Of a DNA stretch of 64,000 bases, positions 54,786-64,000 are shown piece after piece. Made by a program: the position numbers and the translations under genes. Each line of letters begins with the position of its first letter. The first letter of the stretch is position 1. The stretch comes from Siphonodentalium dalli (lineage: Eukaryota; Mollusca; Scaphopoda; Gadilida; Siphonodentaliidae), in NCBI GenBank assembly GCA_032622095.1, contig CP136063.1:120548723-120612722 (forward strand), given 5' to 3'. The notes beneath the pieces were generated by a model that ran no database searches, had not been told where the DNA came from, and saw nothing but the letters and a program-made list of their open reading frames with translations.

Positions 54786-56058
54786 TGTATGGGAGGCCAA
54801 ATTCACATTTAATAATGAATTGCGCTTAAGCGCAATTGATTGCGCTTAAGCGCAATTGATTGCAAATAATTGTGCTTAAGCGCAAATACCACATATTGTG
54901 CTTAAGCGCAAATAGGGCATTTACGCTTAAGCGCAATTAATTGCGCTTAAGCGCAATCAATTGCGCTTAAGCATAATTGTGACTACTATCTAACCTACCC
55001 ATAAACTATTAGCATGACCTGGTGTATCACCTAGCAACACAAGATGAGTATTGGGCTAATTTTGACCTGTACTCAACAGTGAACTGTGAGTATGTGTTCA
55101 ACAAGGAGAATCCCTAATTACATATTTAATATCAGCATCCCTCTATCCAAAGAATTGATGTCGCCTTCCCGGAACTTATAGTACTTTTTTGTATGATGGT
55201 TTTAATGTATTTTTGCACAGATTTTAGCCTATACATGCATGCGGTGTCACTGCATGAGGGCTTTCTTACCTCATACAGTAATGCTCTAATTAATCGACTC
55301 CTTAACCACAGCAGAATTATGGGTAACATTTCAGGATTTAGTCGGAAATATGGCTTGTTGCCATTCATCGAAAAGCTCTCGAGAGCTTTCCAATGAATGG
55401 CAACAAGCCATATTTCCGACTAAATCCTGAAAAGTTATCAATAATTCTGCTGTGGTTAAGGAGTCGATTAATTAGAGCATTACTGTATGGTTTACTTATT
55501 GACTTAAATCAGGGGGAAAAAACCCTATTTTCATATTATCAGCATCCCTGTCCAAAAAATGGTGTGTAATCACTGGAGCTTTGGTGTCTCAGTCCTGGAG
55601 CTCTAGTTTTTCTTATTAAATCAGCATCTCTTGCACAAATCTATAGTATTTCCATGATCATAGAGTGTGAATGTGGTGTCACCGAGGGCTTGCTTCCCTC
55701 ATATGGTGTGCCTGTATACTCAAAAATTTAAGAAAATCAATGTCGCCCCGACTAATACAGAAAGTAATGCTATTGCAAGTAGCCCCAACTAATATATACC
55801 GCAGATAATATAATGCTATCACGAGTCGCTCCAACTAAAACAGAAGGTGATACTATTGCGAGTCAGCCATTTTGATAAAGAAGTTGGGCTAGCTCCCTAC
55901 CCAATCAAACCAATGAAACCAAGAGGTGACATGTCAATAGGAGTTAATGCTAAGTTATGGAGAAACCTATTTATTCACCAGGGGTGTTTTGTTACATATA
56001 ACCATGAATTGCGCTTATTAAAGCTTAATTATTAAATGTGAATTTGGCCTCCCATACA
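54786..56058. mobile_element. inverted-repeat element with GCGCTTAAGCGC arrays, 1.27 kb
   Basis: Ends tgtatgggaggccaaattca and tgaatttggcctcccataca. Inside the left end is a run of ttgcgcttaagcgcaa palindromes (54,828-54,977, about eight units). The centre holds a roughly 218-bp perfect-centred palindrome (55,272-55,489). Direct repeats of the 'atcagcatccctctatccaaa' kind lie at 55,131, 55,538 and 55,621. No coding frame. Target duplication not identified. Confidence 0.8.
55272..55489. repeat. 218-bp near-perfect palindrome, no loop
   Basis: Arms 55,272-55,380 and 55,381-55,489 meet at ctctcgagag. A few mismatches are visible (e.g. ttcatcgaaaa against ttcattggaaa; a short variable patch near 55,320). 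Plus- and minus-strand frames at 55,132-55,396 are mirror translations of the arms. Confidence 0.9.
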
Positions 56059-56059
56059 G

Positions 56060-56640
56060 GTATACATATACACCTCACCAATGGCCATTCAGCCACTCCC
56101 GATATACCAATACCCGCACGACCACTCATACCTTCCATACTTGCATATACACCTCACACATGACAATTCAGCAACTCACTGTATACTCATGCAAGCCATC
56201 CATGATCACACAGCTACTCCCTATACACCCATCAATGATAATACATCCACAACATATATAAATATACATACCACCCGTTACCAAAAGAGCACTCCATATA
56301 TACCCACACGCTTGCCAATGACCACCCAGCTTACTCCAGGTATGCATATACACTTCAATCATGACCAGCACATAGTGTCATTCCATGTACACCTATACAC
56401 ATTACCCATAACCATAAAATTACTCCCTATTTATCCACACACTACATCCATGATCATACAGACAGCACATGTATACATATACACCCACCCATCACAATAC
56501 GGCCACACATGGTACATCCCACCCATGACCTTACAGTCACTCCATTTAAACACCACACATATGACCATGTAGCTACTCTCGTTGTATCCATACACCACAT
56601 CAATGCCCATACAGCCACATCGGGTACACTAGATACTGCA
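56060..56640. repeat. degenerate C/A-rich minisatellite
   Basis: Diverged units of about 45-60 bp built from catatacacc, cccatgaccat and acagccactcc. The strand lacks G and stop codons, so a 163-codon frame (56,081-56,572) stays open and reads as His/Thr/Pro-rich repeats. Low-complexity repeat, not a gene. Confidence 0.75.
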
Positions 56641-56664
56641 TGAAACCGGTACATTTTTCCTCCA

Positions 56665-57562
56665 CTAGGCATTTTGTAACACCGTTACAAATGTTACAAG
56701 TGTTACAAAATGCATATTCTGGGCATCTTACTTCATATGATTTATGAGATACCAGAGATAATAAATGTTACAAATGATTTAAAGTGCCAGTAGAAAACCG
56801 CAGCCTATTTTTTTCTACCATGTTCAGTGTAGCGACATGTTACAATGCGTTACAATTAAGTGTTACATTATTTCTGAGATACCAAAGAGGCCGCTCGTAG
56901 ACGGGTGTTACAAATGTTACAAATGATTTAAAGTCCCAGTAGAACACCGCAGCCTATTTTTTTCTACCGTGTTCAGTGTAGAGACATGTTACAATGTGTT
57001 ACAAGTGTTACATTATTTCTGAGATACCAAAGAGACCGCTCGTAGACGGGTGTTACAAGTGTTACAAATGTTACAAATGATTTAAAGTCCCAGTAGAAAA
57101 CCGCAGCCTATTTTTTTCTACCGTGTTCAGTGTAGCGACATGTAACAATGTGTTACAAGTGTACATTATTTCTGAGATACCAGAGAGACCGCTCGTAGAC
57201 GGGTGTTACAAGTTTTACAAATGTTACAAATGATTTAAAGTCCCAGTAGAAAACTGCAGCCTATTTTTTTCTACCGTGTTCAGTGTAGCGACATGTTACA
57301 ATGCGTTACAAGTGTTACATTATTTCTGAGATACCAGAGAGACAGCGCGTAGATGGGTGTTACACGTGTTACAAATTTTACAAATGATTTAAAGTCCCAG
57401 TAGAAAACCGCAGCCTATTTTATTTCTACCGTCTCAGTGTAGCGACATGTTACAATGCGTTACAAGTGTTACATTATTTCTGAGATACCAGAGAAACTGC
57501 TCGTAGACGGGCGTTACAAGTGTTACAAATGTTACAAATGATATAAAGTCCCCAGTAGAAAA
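56665..57562. repeat. 153-bp tandem array, six copies
   Basis: Marker agtagaaaaccgcagcctat recurs near 56,789, 56,938, 57,092, 57,245, 57,399 and 57,553. Units contain gtgttacaaatgttacaaat, ttctaccgtgttcagtgtag, gcgacatgttacaatgcgtt and ctgagataccagagagaccg. Short GTTACAA repeats make most units internally repetitive as well. Confidence 0.94.
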
Positions 57563-57564
57563 AC

Positions 57565-59460
57565 GCAGCTTGCTATCTTATCTCAATTTGAACTATTGCA
57601 GTTGTGTATGCATATAACTGGTGATGTTCTGTCAAAATAGAATATTTTGAACGATAGGTCTGGCCTGCATGAAAAGTAAGCTCATGGTCTTTAGAAGACT
57701 TTCATTGTAAACTCTCTATTTATACTGGTCAGTTTTGAAGTTAGGGAGGATAATGCAATAATGTATCAATTCTATCTACATATGGATTAATTTGTAAAAA
57801 ATTGCTTCATCATTTTACATAAAAGTTTGAGGCAAATTGGGGGTAAAAGCATTCTTTATTATATAAACAATAAACCATAAATTTCAAATAATGTTAACAA
57901 AGGCCACATGTTCTGATTAAACCCATCGGTTGTTTATACAAAGGCCACAACCAAAACATTTTCATCAGAGGCAGGTGGAAGGGATGGGTTATGGATGTAC
58001 ATGTATGGAAGGCCATTTTCACATTTATCCGTTATTTGCTCTTAAATGCAATTCAATTATGCTCTGCCTAGATTTTTTATTTGCGCTTAAGCTTTTCGTG
58101 GATGACTGGTCCACCTACTGGTAATTCCTTCTCAGAGGCCACTTCATTCTGTTTTGAATTTCAAGTCAATCTGATTTACAAGTACGTTTAAGTGCTAATG
58201 GATGAATTGCACTTAGATGGTTTGTATTTAAGCACAAATAAATTAATTGCACTTAAGTCAGCTTAAGTGCAAATAAAATCTTAAATTATCTCTCCTTATA
58301 CATGTGGGTGTATTTTGTTAACTCTCCTCCCCAAATATGCATCACCCCCTACCCTTCTGACTCCTGAACATCATATGCAGTTATTTAAGTGGGAGTGGGA
58401 TATGAAAATCATGTGTACCTGTTATGGAGTATGTAGAACGTGTATAGAACATACACGTATGGGCTGTAGTGGTAAAACCCCTGTTATGATACAATAACTA
58501 TTGTTATTTTTGCTCTTACGATATGTCTATCTCGATTCACTTAAAATTTAGACTTAATACATATATTGAAATTTTAAACCGCAGTGACGAATGGTGGTCT
58601 GGTGCATGTATAATAATTCCATTTCTCATTTCTGACAGTATACCATTCCATGCATAAGCTTACTAGTATATGGTCACACTGAAACAATTGAATGTATCCT
58701 TTATCTTTAGTTGGACACTGGTTTTGGATGCAGGATTTACCCTTCACAGCCACTAATTAAAGTACTGCAGCCTTTGAAATCGACATTTTCTTCTATATGC
58801 ATTGGTTTAGAATTGCATGAAATTCTATATTGGCTTCTGGCATTGACTTTTTTTGCAGACCCCCCCCCCTGCCTGCACCATTATTTAATATTGAGGACAT
58901 TTGACACAGAATAGCTGGCTGTAAGATAATATAATGTCCAAAGCTTCATAAACTAGATCAAGGTGATGAATATTTTCATCAAAATTGGGGGGGGGGTGAC
59001 ACCCCAATCCCCCTGTCACCACGTCCCTGCCAACATTTAAAAAAAGTATTAGTAAAATGGTGCAGTGAGGTGGTGGCTTTGTGCATTTTGCATACCTCAT
59101 ATAAATTGCCCTAATCCCAGGTACTACTTGGGGAGGGTGTGACCCTCTCCCTATATAATACTACTTCTGCCATTAAAATAATATATCTGTGTTCTCACTT
59201 CTCAGGCAATTAGATTTCAATATTTAGATCAGAAAGACTGTTAATTGTTATTTTTCCTCAAAATCTGGAAAACAAACTCCAAAAATAGTTTTTTCTTTGT
59301 TCAATCCAATATTTTTAACAGAAAATATTTTTAGAAATGTTTGACAAAGATTTTTAAAAGAGAATTTCACTGACGAGGGAGGTGCCTGAGAACACAGTAT
59401 TTTTTTACTTGGCCTTATTTTATAACTATTTTCTCTGATAAATAAGATTAAATTATAAAT
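57565..59460. other. spacer with scattered CTTAAG palindromes
   Basis: tgtatggaaggccattttca at about 57,998 resembles the 54,786 element end. cttaagc/cacttaag motifs lie at 58,083-58,270. A C9 run is at 58,861 and a G10 run at 58,985. No convincing exon; frames are short. Confidence 0.5.
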
Positions 59461-59464
59461 TTAA

Positions 59465-59540
59465 TGTTAATTGCACTTAAGTGCAAATAAATAAATTGCA
59501 CTTAAGCTCAAATAAAGGGATTGTGCTTAAGTGCAATTCA
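59465..59540. repeat. short CTTAAG palindrome array
   Basis: Three units: ttgcacttaagtgcaaataa, ttgcacttaagctcaa, ttgtgcttaagtgcaa. Same family as 54,828 and 61,190. Confidence 0.8.
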
Positions 59541-60027
59541 AAACTTTTAAATTATCGCTCCTTCTGCCAGATAGATACATAGAAATTACATTTTTAGTCG
59601 ATAATAAGATGTATGTGAGTTCTTGAGGAAAAACATTAAAGTGGAAAAGCAGCATTCAGAAAATCTGGGAAATGTTCATATATTGGCTCTATCAGATTCC
59701 AAAATGCTAAGAAAATTGTCCAGTTTTTTTGGTTACTTTAGTTATTCCTTCCGCATGCAGGGCATGGGAGGGTCGCGAAAAAATTCCAGGTTACAAAGTC
59801 CGGGTGGTTGGGTGAATCTGAACTCCGATCACAGATTTTTCCAATGGCATATAATTGTTTTTCCAAATTTAAAAACAAATTATGACAAATAAACTTATTT
59901 ATAAATGTTCAGGATTATAAACTGGACCATAATACAGCATTAATCAAGTGAAAAGGTGGCTACTAGTTTAAATATTTACTAAATATTTGTTCTATCTTAA
60001 AACAATATCATGGGTGGGTCCCACTTA

Positions 60028-60460
60028 CAAGCCTGAATTTAGTGTGCCTGTCGTTTGCAGAATGAGATCCCCAGAGGGTGAATTTAGTGATGCTAGCATC
60101 GCTAAATTCACCCTCTGGGGACCTCATTCTGCTTAGGCCTCATCTTCTTTGGAAAGTCTCTTTATTATCTAATTTCTGTAGAAACTTCTTCGCATAGATT
60201 TTATTTCTTTTTTAGTTAAATTTCTCTATATCCCAAACGATACATTGCTTATTAAAGTGAGGTTCCCAATGGGTGTACATCACAATATGCACCATTTGTC
60301 TATGTCTACATGTTTGTCTCCCATAGCAGATGAAGCCATGTAGAATGAAGTCCCCAGAGGGTAAATTTTGTGATGCTAGCCCGCTATGCAGAATATCATC
60401 ACTAAATTCACCCTGTGGGACCTCATTCTGCAAATGACAGGCACATTAAACTCAGACTTG
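60028..60460. mobile_element. 433-bp element with about 70-bp inverted ends and nested palindromes
   Basis: Left, caagcctgaatttagtgtgc + ctgtcgtttgcagaatgag; right, the inverse ending ggcacattaaactcagactt + g. Within the left end, 60,057-60,132 is a loopless palindrome (arms 38 bp, centre gctagc). The right end keeps a broken counterpart at 60,341-60,432. MITE-like; target duplication unclear. Confidence 0.8.
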
Positions 60461-61150
60461 CCCACTTATGAGGAAAGAATTGCACTGAAAAAAGCAATTC
60501 AATCAGTTCTCACAGGTTTTCGTTGTTACCTTCAATTTAATACCCATGTGATGCCAAATTCTCATTGATGTATTTTACATTAAATTATAGCTGCAATGCC
60601 AATGTCAGCTCATTATATTCTTCTGTTAAATTAAATGGTATGATAAAACAGATTTCCTGAACATGTATTATTGTAGGATATGTTCATCATTGGATAGATG
60701 GGACCTTGAATACCTACCGATATAATGAAAAGCTGAGTAATTGAACATAACATGATAATTATTTCAAAACAAGTATTCATCTTTGAGATGACAACATTTT
60801 AATTCGGTATTACTATTTCTGCCACATGGGCTTGTAATGCACACCATTGCCCACCCCCTTTCCAAACCCGCACTGTCCTTATGCATCGTCCCTATAGGAT
60901 ATATTTGTGCCTGCTCTATACATAATGTATTATACATGTACCTCATCATAATCATGTATACGACGCAAAGTAGGAACATATATACTAGTAGGTACGGTGC
61001 ACACCATCTGTGGGTGGGCGTAAATATGCTATACATGTATGGCGTAGTATAAAGGGTAGTGTGTTTGGGGGTTGTGGCTGAGCAGCGACACAACATGAGA
61101 GAATATGCTGTTGTACATGCACATCTTTGTCGCATATTTGATGTGGGTAA
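60461..61150. other. no feature recognised
   Basis: A 60-codon plus-strand frame (60,386-60,568) and a 123-codon minus-strand frame (60,764-61,135) were inspected. Neither shows a motif or splice context. Confidence 0.4.
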
Positions 61151-62599
61151 CCTATGGGTATATGGGAAGCCAAATTGACATTTAATAAATAATTGAGCTT
61201 AAGTGCAATAAGGAATCCCTTATTGCGCTTAAGCGCAATAAGGGAAGATCTGATTGCACTTATTAAAACGCAATAAGGAAATTCCTTATTGCGCTTAAGC
61301 ACAATAAGTAATATCTTATTGCACTTAAGTGCAATAAGGAATATCTTATTGCGCTTAAGCACAATATGGAATATATTATTGCGCTTAAATATTCTTATTG
61401 CGCTTAAGTGCAATAAGGAATATCCTTATTGCACTTAAGCACAATAAGAGCTAATTATACTTAAGCGCAATAAGGATTATTCCTTATTGAGCTTAAGTGC
61501 AATTACCCACATTACATAAACTCCCTGTAATTCAAATGGTGTAGTCCATGGTACAATGGGTGGAGCAAATATAGGATAATTCTACTATTTGCAGAGGGGT
61601 GATCGCAATAAAGAATGTCTTATTGCACTTAAAAATCCCTTATTGCACTTAAGCGCAATAAGGGAAGATCTAATTGCGCTTAAAGGTACTCAACCCGATA
61701 AAACTCCTCTCAATTACTATTTCAATGGCTTCGGGGGTCAAAAATATTTGATTCGAGTCGAGGAAGTCACCCATCAAAGCTCAGATTTGTTAGATATCGA
61801 TTTTAGAAATCTATTATTTTTCATTATCGGGAATTCTTTCTGGCCCAGAAGAATGTCAAAAATTCGTTATTTTTACCCACTTGATTATAGAGTTATCCAT
61901 CCTTGTCTGTTTGAATAGAATTTTGGCGTAATATCTCGAGCAAGTTACCAAATTGACGGCAGTTATTGGTACTCATCTCGAGAACATAAGAATTTTCAAA
62001 AATCAATATCTAATAACTCTGAGCTTTGTTTGATGGGTTCCTCGACTCGAATCAAATATTTTTTACCCCCAAAGCCAAAGAAATAGTAATATAGGACCCT
62101 CTGATCGGATTGTTGTTGTTGGAATCTGTTGAGATGGGGACCCTCTTTACGGGTTGAGTACCTTTAAGCGCAATAATAATATTCCTTATTGCGCTTAAGC
62201 CCAATAAGAGATTCCTTATTGCGCTTGGGCAAAAAAAATAATAACCGTGTTTAGGGTTTCCCTACCTACCCTAGAAAAAGGTGCCTACCCCTGCCTACCC
62301 AAAACTTTTTATTGGACTAGACACAGATAACTTCTTTTTTTTTTCAGTGGGAAGGGCATCGAAACGTACCTTATCCATTTTCAAACCTCTCCTATAAATT
62401 TTTTTGAAGTTTTATTGGTCTAGTGCTCTGACTAATTCAAGTGCAATTAGATCTCCCCGTATATGGCTTCCCATATACCCATAGGGATTCCTTATTGCGC
62501 TTAAGCTCAATTATTTATTAAATGTGAATTTGGCATCCCATATGGCTATGGATGCTTGGGATGCCAAATTATTTATTAAATGTCAATTTGGCTTCCCAT
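61151..62599. mobile_element. CTTAAG-palindrome element, 1.45 kb, mosaic right end
   Basis: Left end cctatgggtatatgggaagc + caaattgacatttaataaat. The matching inverse occurs twice on the right: 62,464-62,485 (ggcttcccatatacccatag) and 62,551-62,599 (ttattaaatgtcaatttggc + ttcccatagg), with a variant at 62,507-62,545. Arrays of ttgcgcttaagcgcaataag + gaat lie at 61,195-61,505, 61,605-61,683 and 62,164-62,228. A TTAA MITE splits one unit. Related to the 54,786-56,058 element. Confidence 0.8.
61680..62167. mobile_element. TTAA-type MITE, copy 2, in a GCGCTTAAGCGC unit
   Basis: 480 bp (61,684-62,163) between perfect TTAA at 61,680-61,683 and 62,164-62,167. Ends aggtactcaacccg and cgggttgagtacct. 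Flanks read gcgc-TTAA on the left and TTAA-gcgcaataa on the right, so excision would restore gcgcttaagcgc. The 109-codon frame at 61,589-61,918 runs across flank and MITE and is not a gene. TTAA specificity suggests piggyBac or Kolobok. Confidence 0.92.
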
Positions 62600-63115
62600 A
62601 GGATGCTGAACTGTATTGACAAATTTAGTTAATAATTGTTTGGTGATTTTCTGGTGCTTACCTGATTGGCATTTCATACCGATCTAAGGTGACTTGGCTA
62701 AACAATTTGGATTATTCATTTCATCCTGCATGATCACACACTGTTAACCAAGAAAAAAACATGTAGCCCACATGCAAGGAAGGTACGTGACTCTCAAGAT
62801 ATTATACACTGGTATGTCTCTCCAGCAATTACTTCACACATCTGGAATGGTTGCTAATTAGGCCATTCATGAATCAGAATGATATCTATTGTGTAGACAC
62901 ACTGCAGAAAGTCCTTATCCCTTAATGGGTTTGAGATAATGAAGGTGAAGTGATACACAGCTAATTTCACAGGTTTTAGAGTAAGTTATATAAGGTCTGC
63001 AGAAGTTCATTTTGAGTGTGAGGGTTTAATTATTTTTTGTAGTAAAGGTCAGAGTACCCATATATTACATAAACCCATTATATACTATTCAGTGTTAAAA
63101 ATATACATGTGTGTT
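62600..63115. other. no feature recognised
   Basis: Unique-looking AT-rich spacer before the third Helitron. Confidence 0.45.
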
Positions 63116-63119
63116 TGTG

Positions 63120-63968
63120 TATATATATACTTTATAGAATCGAAAACGGCTGCACCGATCGAGACCAAACTTCCCATCTAAGGGTAAAAACCCACGGGAA
63201 TGGTCGTCGCAGCGTTTTGGAGAAGCTCCGAGCACCCGTTCTCCACTCTCATTCACAAAAACGGCACTGTGGGTTTAATCGCGTTGATAGTCAAAGAGCG
63301 TTCGTATCCGCAGTGTCGTTCATAAAGAGCATAGTATGCGTGTAATGTGATTCTTACGTCTGTGTCCGGGCGTGAGCGTATGTATCCAGACATGAGCGTG
63401 TTGTGTGATTCTTACATACTTAGGGCTTCCTAGGAACGGGGGAGATTTTCATCGGGTCAGTTTTTCCGCCCGAGGTGATCTTCACCTTGAAACGGGTACA
63501 CACAAATGATATATATGTGTGTGTCCTTTATAGACTCGAACCGATTGAGCTCAAACTTGCTACCTACGGGAAGTGTCATGGACGGGTTAAATTGTGACCC
63601 CGACCTGACCTTGACCTTGAAAATGATCAATTCAAGGTCAAATTGAAAAACAAAAAATTAAATTAAAAAATTAATTCACAATTAACTCATTGAAAAACAA
63701 AAAATTAAATTAAAAAACCTACAAGAAGTGTCATGGACGGGTTAAATTGTGACCCTGACCTTGACCTTGAAAATGATCAATTCAAGGTCAAATCGGGTCA
63801 AATTGAAAAACAAAAAATTAAATAAAAAAATTAATTCACAATTAACTCATTGAAAAAAAAAATTAAATTAAAAAATTAATTAAAAAAATTAATTAAAACA
63901 ATTAATTAAAGAAATTAAAAATTGTCATGTTTCTGACGATTGCCGCCAGTGGCGGGCTAACCTGCTAG
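63120..63968 (+). mobile_element. short Helitron, copy 3
   Basis: Shares gaatcgaaaacggctgcacc, ctaagggtaaaaacccacgg, caaagagcgttcgtatccgc and acttcccatctaagggt with the copies at 52.3-53.6 kb. It ends ccgccagtggcgggctaacc + tgCTAG before T, with hairpin ccgcc-agt-ggcgg. Internally, aagtgtcatggacgggttaa + attgtgacc...gatcaattcaaggtcaa is duplicated (63,568-63,640 and 63,726-63,795), each copy followed by A-rich sequence. The 5' end is not determined. Its 3' end is 32 bp from the window edge. Confidence 0.72.
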
Positions 63969-64000
63969 TATAATATAAAGAGCGTGTGTCTATGATATAA

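Noticed and set aside
56081-56572. 163-codon His/Thr/Pro-rich frame
   Set aside because: The strand is nearly G-free and repetitive, which removes stop codons. No domain is seen.

Overview
This is AT-rich, repeat-dominated animal DNA. The clearest host signal is a set of seven small minus-strand exons with canonical splice sites and compatible phases. Together they encode about 225 residues of UTP3/SAS10, a nucleolar factor of the small-subunit processome, spread over 27 kb (5,528-32,527). The repeat vocabulary (arrays with GACA/GACG runs, PyGA-type dispersed repeats, 'gccgccagcagccatcttgg' arrays, Ngaro retrotransposons, many hAT and TTAA MITEs, short Helitrons) resembles lophotrochozoan, most likely molluscan, genomes. 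That placement is inference.

Layout. 1-5.5 kb: presumed 3' UTP3 intron or flank, with a 354-bp duplication, a 360-bp dispersed tandem, a 57-bp-arm palindrome and a piggyBac-type MITE. 5.5-32.5 kb: UTP3 exons separated by introns filled with two hAT elements (6,240-7,364 with an 8-bp duplication; 9,052-9,905), a second piggyBac-type MITE, a roughly 3.7-kb 42-bp minisatellite split by another repeat, several long hairpins, PyGA-type repeats and a 3.9-kb long-inverted-repeat element. 33.2-35.8 kb: a 2.5-kb hAT-like element with a perfect 8-bp duplication. 36.2-43.4 kb: a nested complex. A GC-ended inverted-repeat transposon carrying a LINE reverse-transcriptase remnant has its right-hand target duplication split by a 4.8-kb Ngaro tyrosine-recombinase retrotransposon. 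45-51.3 kb: a relative of the GC-ended element, a MULE-like element with roughly 300-bp inverted repeats and a nested TTAA MITE, and an eight-copy 164-bp array. 52.2-53.6 kb: adjacent Helitrons. 53.9-62.6 kb: a TA-type MITE, elements built from palindromic GCGCTTAAGCGC units (one unit hit by a TTAA MITE), a 153-bp satellite and more hairpins. 63.1-64 kb: another Helitron.

No rRNA, tRNA, CRISPR or prokaryotic operon was seen. Apart from UTP3, every open reading frame I can interpret belongs to a mobile element or a repeat. The most notable system is the Ngaro copy. It has the A1-B1-A2-B2 split repeats, a gag and RT in one frame separated by a single UGA-CUA, a tyrosine recombinase with its C-terminal box, and an SGNH-hydrolase domain.

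Limits: element boundaries were found by eye from inverted repeats and target duplications. Family names were assigned by remembered signatures, not by database search. The first coding exon and the C-terminal exons of UTP3 were not found.
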